Shown here one piece after another: positions 6,662 to 10,123 of a stretch of 10,123 bases of DNA. This DNA is from Mollicutes bacterium (lineage in GTDB: Bacteria; Bacillota_I; Bacilli_A; RF39; UBA660), in contig JAAZBI010000035.1 of the NCBI GenBank assembly GCA_012513875.1, forward strand, positions 1 to 10,123. The letters are read 5' to 3'. The position numbers were made by a program, and so were the translations under genes. The notes beneath the pieces were generated by a model. The model made no database searches and was not told the origin of the DNA. It worked only from the letters and a program-made list of their open reading frames with translations. The number at the start of each line of letters is the position of its first letter. The first letter of the stretch is position 1.

Positions 6662-7069
6662 ATGGGATTCAATTTAAAAAAGATTTTTAATCATAGTGAT
6701 GAAGATTTACTACCTTCTGATGATGAGCATTATAATTTATCTTTAGAAGAAGCAATAAAAGATGGTGGAGAAGGTTCAAAATTAATTTTATTAGAACCTC
6801 GAGCTTATTCTGAATCACAACAAATAGCAGATCATTTAAAAAACAGACATACAGTAGTTGTTAATTTAAAAAGAGTAACAACTGATCAAGCTAAGAGAAT
6901 TGTTGACTTTTTAAGTGGTACAGTTTATGCTATTGGTGGTGAATTACAAAAGATTGGTGGGGGTATCTTTTTATGCACTCCAAAAAATATTTCTGTTCAA
7001 GGAAAAATGACAGGTAACGAAGATAAAGAGAAACTTCATGATAATAGTGATATAGAATTAGATTTTTAA
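6662..7069 (+). CDS. sepF: Cell division protein SepF
   Basis: A 135-residue cytosolic protein that binds the C-terminal tail of FtsZ, bundles filaments and tethers the Z-ring to the membrane. The first residues, MGFNLKKIF, fit the N-terminal amphipathic membrane-binding helix. An acidic linker (about 11-37) follows. The SepF core (about 41-114) contains [18 protein letters not shown] (42-59), VVVNLKRV (65-72), [15 protein letters not shown] (79-93) and [11 protein letters not shown] (97-107). The acidic tail is short. Length is near the usual 130-160. GGAGG at 6650-6654 lies 7 bases before the ATG. It has its own promoter and is followed 27 bases later by divIVA. In Bacillus, ylmG and ylmH lie between these two genes; here both are missing. 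Confidence 0.95.
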   Translation: MGFNLKKIFNHSDEDLLPSDDEHYNLSLEEAIKDGGEGSKLILLEPRAYSESQQIADHLKNRHTVVVNLKRVTTDQAKRIVDFLSGTVYAIGGELQKIGGGIFLCTPKNISVQGKMTGNEDKEKLHDNSDIELDF

Positions 7070-7084
7070 TAAATAGATGACATC

Positions 7085-7091
7085 AGAGGTG
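7085..7091 (+). promoter_or_regulatory. Ribosome binding site deciding the divIVA start
   Basis: AGAGGTG lies 5 bases before ATG 7097 and only 2 bases before ATG 7094. The same AGAGGTG with 5-base spacing precedes the vanZ-like gene, so 7097 is the better start. Confidence 0.6.
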
Positions 7092-7096
7092 ATATG

Positions 7097-7549
7097 ATGG
7101 AAAAATTTAGTATGAAGGTCCATGGTTATGATCCTAAAGAAGTTAATGCTTTTTTAGATGATGTTATTGCTCAATTCGATAAAATGATTAGCGAGTTAAA
7201 AAACAATCGTGAAAAGATATCTACTATTGAAAAAGATAAAGAAATTTTAACTGAACAAATCAATCGTTATCGTGCATTAGAATTGACCATGAACAAGACA
7301 ATTTCTGCCGCTCAAGATAGTGGTGAGCAAATTAGAAGAATTGCTAAACAAGAAAGCGACATGATTATTACTGACGCTCGAAACAATGCTAATCGTATTG
7401 TAGGAGATGCTTTGTTACGAGCTGAAAAGGCTGAATATGAAGCTATGAAATTACAAAGAAATGTTAGTTTATTTAAAAAGAAATTACGAAATGTAATTGA
7501 AGCTCAACTAGAAATGGTTGAAGAAATAGAAAAAGTTGATTTTAATTAA
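7097..7549 (+). CDS. divIVA: DivIVA-family pole/septum protein
   Basis: A 150-residue coiled-coil protein that gathers at negatively curved membrane (division sites and poles) and recruits division or wall-growth partners. The N-terminal lipid-binding signature VHGYDPKEVNAFLDDVI (8-24) is followed by a long coiled coil (about 25-145), with the conserved ALELTMNKTISAAQ segment (60-73) and a KQESDMIITDARNNA stretch (84-98) typical of DivIVA. Start chosen at 7097 from ribosome-site spacing; the adjacent ATG at 7094 adds only one Met. There is no earlier usable start, because a stop lies at 7070-7072. The N terminus is therefore about nine residues shorter than Bacillus DivIVA, and the membrane-inserting Phe-Arg pair before GYD reads Val-His plus Gly. 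It sits after sepF and before ileS, matching the Bacillus order. Confidence 0.93.
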   Translation: MEKFSMKVHGYDPKEVNAFLDDVIAQFDKMISELKNNREKISTIEKDKEILTEQINRYRALELTMNKTISAAQDSGEQIRRIAKQESDMIITDARNNANRIVGDALLRAEKAEYEAMKLQRNVSLFKKKLRNVIEAQLEMVEEIEKVDFN

Positions 7550-7711
7550 AACAGAGGATAGAGACGGTATTTAAAGATTTTATTAGAGATGTGAGTGGTT
7601 GGTGAAAACTCATTAAAAACTTTAAATATAGATCACTCTTGATGTTATATTCTGAATAAAGTAGGAATATCCGCTAAAAGCGTTAAAATATTGAGTGCAC
7701 ATTTGTGAACT

Positions 7712-7738
7712 AAGGTGGTACCGCGTTTTAACGTCCTT
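7712..7738 (+). promoter_or_regulatory. T-box antiterminator
   Basis: AAGG (7712-7715) pairs with CCTT (7735-7738). The bulge TGGTACC (7716-7722) would pair with the tRNA acceptor end. The upper helix is GCGTT (7723-7727) with AACGT (7730-7734). The 3' strand is shared with the terminator, so the two are mutually exclusive. Confidence 0.85.
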
Positions 7739-7759
7739 ATTTATTAAGGATGTTTTTTT
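7730..7759 (+). terminator. Regulated intrinsic terminator of the ileS T-box
   Basis: AACGTCCTTA (7730-7739) pairs with TAAGGATGTT (7745-7754) with one G-T wobble and a 5-base loop. A run of T follows to 7759. This is the default stop when tRNA-Ile is charged. Confidence 0.9.
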
Positions 7760-7777
7760 ATAAAAAGGAGGAAGAAA

Positions 7778-10123
7778 ATGACAAAATTTAAAGAATTATC
7801 AAAAGAGAAAGTAAGTGTTTTTGAAACTAATTTATCTGAGTATTGGGATTCGATTGATGTTTTAAATAAAAGTATCAATAATCGTTCTAAAGATAATAAC
7901 TTTGTATTTTATGATGGCCCTGCAACAGCTAATGCTATGCCTAAATTACATCATATGCTAGCAAAATTATTAAAAGATACTTTCTGTAAATATAAAACAA
8001 TGCAAGGTTATCGTGTTTTAAGAAAAGTAGGATGGGACACACATGGACTACCTGTTGAATTAGAAGTAGAAAAAGAATTATGTTTTTTAAATAAAACTGA
8101 TATTGAAAAATATGGTATTGAAAAATTTAATAAAAAATGTTGTGAATCAGTTTGGAAAAATGAAAAAGCTTTTTCATTATTAACTAAAAGAATGGGACAA
8201 TTTATTGATTTAGATAATCCTTATGTAACTTATGATAACAAATATATTGAAACAGAATGGTGGATTTTAGATAAGATGTTTAAAGAAGGAATGATATATG
8301 AAGGTCATAAAATCATGCCTTTATGTCCTCGTTGTGGAACTGCTTTAGCAAGTCATGAAGTTGCTCAAGGTTATAAAAATATTACAGTTGATACAGTTGT
8401 TGTTCCATTTAAATTAAAAAATGAAGATAGTTATTTTTTAGTTTGGACAACAACACCTTGGACTTTAATCGCTAATGTTGCTTTATGTGTTAATCCTCAA
8501 GAAAAATATATAAAAGTTAAATCTCAAGGATATCAATTTATTTTAGCAGCTTCTTTAGCAGATTCTTTACTAGGGTCTGAATATGAAGTGCTTGAAAAAT
8601 ATACAGGTAAAGATTTAGAAATGATAGAGTATGAACCGTTATTACCTTTCTTAACTGTTGATAAAAAAGCATATTTTGTTACTTGTGATAACTACGTAAC
8701 AATGGAAGATGGGACTGGCATTGTTCATATTGCACCTGCTTTTGGAGCAGATGATGCTGAGGTAGGAAGAAAATATAATTTACCAACTTTAAATCCTGTA
8801 GATGAAGAAGGAAAATATCGAGAAGGTCCTTGGGCAGGAATGTTTGTTATGGATGCTGATTTAGAAATAATTAAATATTTAAAAGCTAATGATAAATTAT
8901 TTAAAAAACAAAAGATGGAACATAATTATCCACATTGTTGGCGTTGTCAAACACCATTAATTTATTATCCAAAACCAGGTTGGTTTATTGAAACAACAAA
9001 AATTAAAGATAAATTAATTGAAAACAATAAAAAAGTAAATTGGTTTCCAAGTTATGTTGGAGAAAAAAGATTAGGTAATTGGTTAGAAAACTTAAATGAT
9101 TGGGCTTTAGGAAGAAATCGTTATTGGGGAACACCATTAAATATTTGGAAATGTGAATGTGGTGAATTAAGAACTGTTGGTTCTAAACAGGAATTAATTA
9201 ATGAAGCGATAGAAACAATCGATGAAACAATTGATTTACATCGCCCTTATGTGGATAACGTTCATTTAACTTGTCCAAAATGTAGTAAACCTATGACTAG
9301 AATTGAAGAAGTTGCTGATTGTTGGTTTGATTCTGGTTCAATGCCTTTCGCTCAATATCATTATCCTTTTGAAAATGAAGAATTATTTAACGAACAATTT
9401 CCAGCAGATTTTATTTCTGAAGGAATCGATCAAACGAGAGGTTGGTTTTATGTTCTTTTAGTTATTTCTACATTTGTTAAAGGTGTATCACCATATAAAA
9501 ATGTATTAGTAAATGATATGGTAGTCGATAAAGATGGATTAAAAATGAGTAAAAGTCGTAACAATGGTATTGATCCTTTTGAATTAATGGATCAATTTGG
9601 AGCAGATGCTATTCGTTGGTATTTTCCTAGTGTTTCACCAGTTTGGACACCAACTAAATTTGATATTGAAGGATTAAAAGAAGTTAATTCTAAATTCTTT
9701 AGCACTTTAAAAAATACATATAATTTCTTTACTTTATATGCTAATACTGATCAAGTAGATCCTCGAGAATTTGAAGTAGAGTATAAAGATAGAGAAGAAA
9801 TTGATCGCTGGTTATTATCAAAATATCATAAATTAGTAAAACAAGTAACAGAATATTACGATATTTATGATCTAACTCAAGTAGTAAGAGAAATCCAATA
9901 TTTTGTGTTAGAAGATTTATCAAATTGGTATATTCGTCGCAATCGCAAAAGATTTTGGGGTAATGAGTTAGATTTAAGTAAAAAATCTGTTTATAAGACT
10001 ACATATGAGGTCTTAGAAGGGGTTTCTCGATTGATTGCTCCTTTAGTACCATTTATATCAGAAGAAATATATTGTAATCTAACTGAAAAAGAATCAGTTC
10101 ATTTAGCAGATTTTCCTCAAGCA
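7778..10123 (+). CDS. ileS: Isoleucyl-tRNA synthetase, type 2, with altered HIGH motif; 3' partial
   Basis: Class I synthetase charging tRNA-Ile in the cytosol; 782 codons are present and the frame is still open at the window edge. Type-2 (eukaryote-like, mupirocin-insensitive) character shows in VGWDTHGLPVELEVEKEL after the catalytic loop. The catalytic loop reads DGPATANAMPKLHH (46-59): the HxGH signature is Lys56-Leu57-His58-His59. Further on are CPRC (Cys183, Cys186), the editing-domain WTTTPWT (223-229) and HIAPAFGADD (317-326), CWRC (387-390), zinc-type CEC (459-461) with CPKC (499-502), WFDSGSMPF, and an intact KMSKS (589-593). The start of the anticodon-binding domain follows; roughly the last quarter of the protein is missing. 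AGGAGG at 7766-7771 precedes the ATG by 6 bases. Expression is controlled by the T-box leader. The altered HIGH is the key oddity. Confidence 0.96.
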   Translation, partial: MTKFKELSKEKVSVFETNLSEYWDSIDVLNKSINNRSKDNNFVFYDGPATANAMPKLHHMLAKLLKDTFCKYKTMQGYRVLRKVGWDTHGLPVELEVEKELCFLNKTDIEKYGIEKFNKKCCESVWKNEKAFSLLTKRMGQFIDLDNPYVTYDNKYIETEWWILDKMFKEGMIYEGHKIMPLCPRCGTALASHEVAQGYKNITVDTVVVPFKLKNEDSYFLVWTTTPWTLIANVALCVNPQEKYIKVKSQGYQFILAASLADSLLGSEYEVLEKYTGKDLEMIEYEPLLPFLTVDKKAYFVTCDNYVTMEDGTGIVHIAPAFGADDAEVGRKYNLPTLNPVDEEGKYREGPWAGMFVMDADLEIIKYLKANDKLFKKQKMEHNYPHCWRCQTPLIYYPKPGWFIETTKIKDKLIENNKKVNWFPSYVGEKRLGNWLENLNDWALGRNRYWGTPLNIWKCECGELRTVGSKQELINEAIETIDETIDLHRPYVDNVHLTCPKCSKPMTRIEEVADCWFDSGSMPFAQYHYPFENEELFNEQFPADFISEGIDQTRGWFYVLLVISTFVKGVSPYKNVLVNDMVVDKDGLKMSKSRNNGIDPFELMDQFGADAIRWYFPSVSPVWTPTKFDIEGLKEVNSKFFSTLKNTYNFFTLYANTDQVDPREFEVEYKDREEIDRWLLSKYHKLVKQVTEYYDIYDLTQVVREIQYFVLEDLSNWYIRRNRKRFWGNELDLSKKSVYKTTYEVLEGVSRLIAPLVPFISEEIYCNLTEKESVHLADFPQA

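Larger units (their letters stand above)
7551..7760 (+). promoter_or_regulatory. T-box riboswitch leader of ileS (tRNA-Ile sensing)
   Basis: A tRNA-sensing leader that permits ileS transcription when uncharged tRNA-Ile accumulates. Stem I: TTTAAAG (7570-7576) pairs with CTTTAAA (7620-7626). Its distal arm has GTGAGT (7591-7596) pairing with ACTCAT (7608-7613) around GGTTGGTG, the usual apical signature. The 3' side of the specifier loop reads TATAGATCACTC, with ATC (Ile) at 7632-7634 followed by A. Downstream helices are ATATTC/GAATAT (7647-7652/7665-7670) and CGCT/AGCG (7672-7675/7679-7682). The T-box sequence TGGTACCGCG is at 7716-7725. It fills the whole space between divIVA and ileS. I see no clear promoter directly in front, so it may be read from the sepF promoter. 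Confidence 0.95.

Noticed and set aside
7530..7565. Separate promoter for the ileS T-box
   Set aside because: TTGATT at 7536-7541 has no acceptable -10 about 17 bases downstream; not supported.
7943..7954. KLHH as the product of a frameshift or pseudogene
   Set aside because: The frame reads conserved IleRS sequence immediately before (DGPATANA) and after (LAKLLKD) the motif, with no stop over 782 codons.
9741..9923. 60-codon minus-strand frame inside ileS
   Set aside because: Leu/Ile-rich reverse of the ileS anticodon-domain region; no start signal and fully covered by a conserved gene.
1..10123. CRISPR arrays, insertion sequences, tRNA genes or phage-type genes
   Set aside because: I looked for spaced direct repeats, terminal inverted repeats with transposase frames and cloverleaf sequences and saw none; nearly all bases belong to housekeeping genes.

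Overview
The window is a strongly AT-rich, densely packed stretch of bacterial chromosome with every gene on the + strand. Gene content and order point to a low-GC Gram-positive of the Bacilli/Erysipelotrichia/'RF39' (Tenericutes-like gut) kind. The evidence is the block ybeY-dgkA-cdd-era-recO-glyQS, the pair sepF-divIVA followed by ileS, a T-box leader, and GGAGG-type ribosome binding sites. All tryptophans in the conserved proteins are TGG and cdd ends in TGA, so the standard bacterial code fits and a Mycoplasma-type code does not. A Mur ligase, an undecaprenol-kinase-type DgkA, SepF and DivIVA indicate a dividing cell with a peptidoglycan wall. Species cannot be named from this window.

Layout. 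(1) 1-1671: the 3' part of a divergent MurE-type ligase, overlapping by one base a GatB/YqeY-domain gene, which ends in a 12-bp AT-rich inverted repeat that looks like a terminator. (2) 1672-5203: an extended -10 promoter, then a tightly coupled run of vanZ-like, ybeY, dgkA, cdd, era and recO, with most junctions overlapping or abutting. (3) 5228-6601: a single-chain alpha2-type glycyl-tRNA synthetase. (4) 6602-7549: a second promoter, nearly identical in its -10 region to the vanZ one, followed by sepF and divIVA. (5) 7551-7760: a complete T-box leader with an ATC (Ile) specifier, driving ileS (7778 to the window edge), a type-2 isoleucyl-tRNA synthetase cut off by the window.

The genes serve core growth: wall precursor synthesis and lipid-carrier phosphorylation, rRNA maturation (YbeY, Era), DNA repair (RecO), pyrimidine salvage, two tRNA synthetases and divisome/pole proteins. 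It is a housekeeping region, not a mobile or defence island; I saw no CRISPR array, insertion sequence, phage gene or tRNA gene. The most notable feature is in ileS. The class I signature HIGH is replaced by Lys-Leu-His-His, in a reading frame that is otherwise intact and carries a normal KMSKS. This resembles, but is not identical to, the altered GXHH motif known in some mupirocin-hyper-resistant type-2 IleRS enzymes. Lesser points are a divergent amino-acid-recognition signature in the MurE-like ligase, a Gly-to-Gln change in YbeY's metal motif, and the twin promoters.
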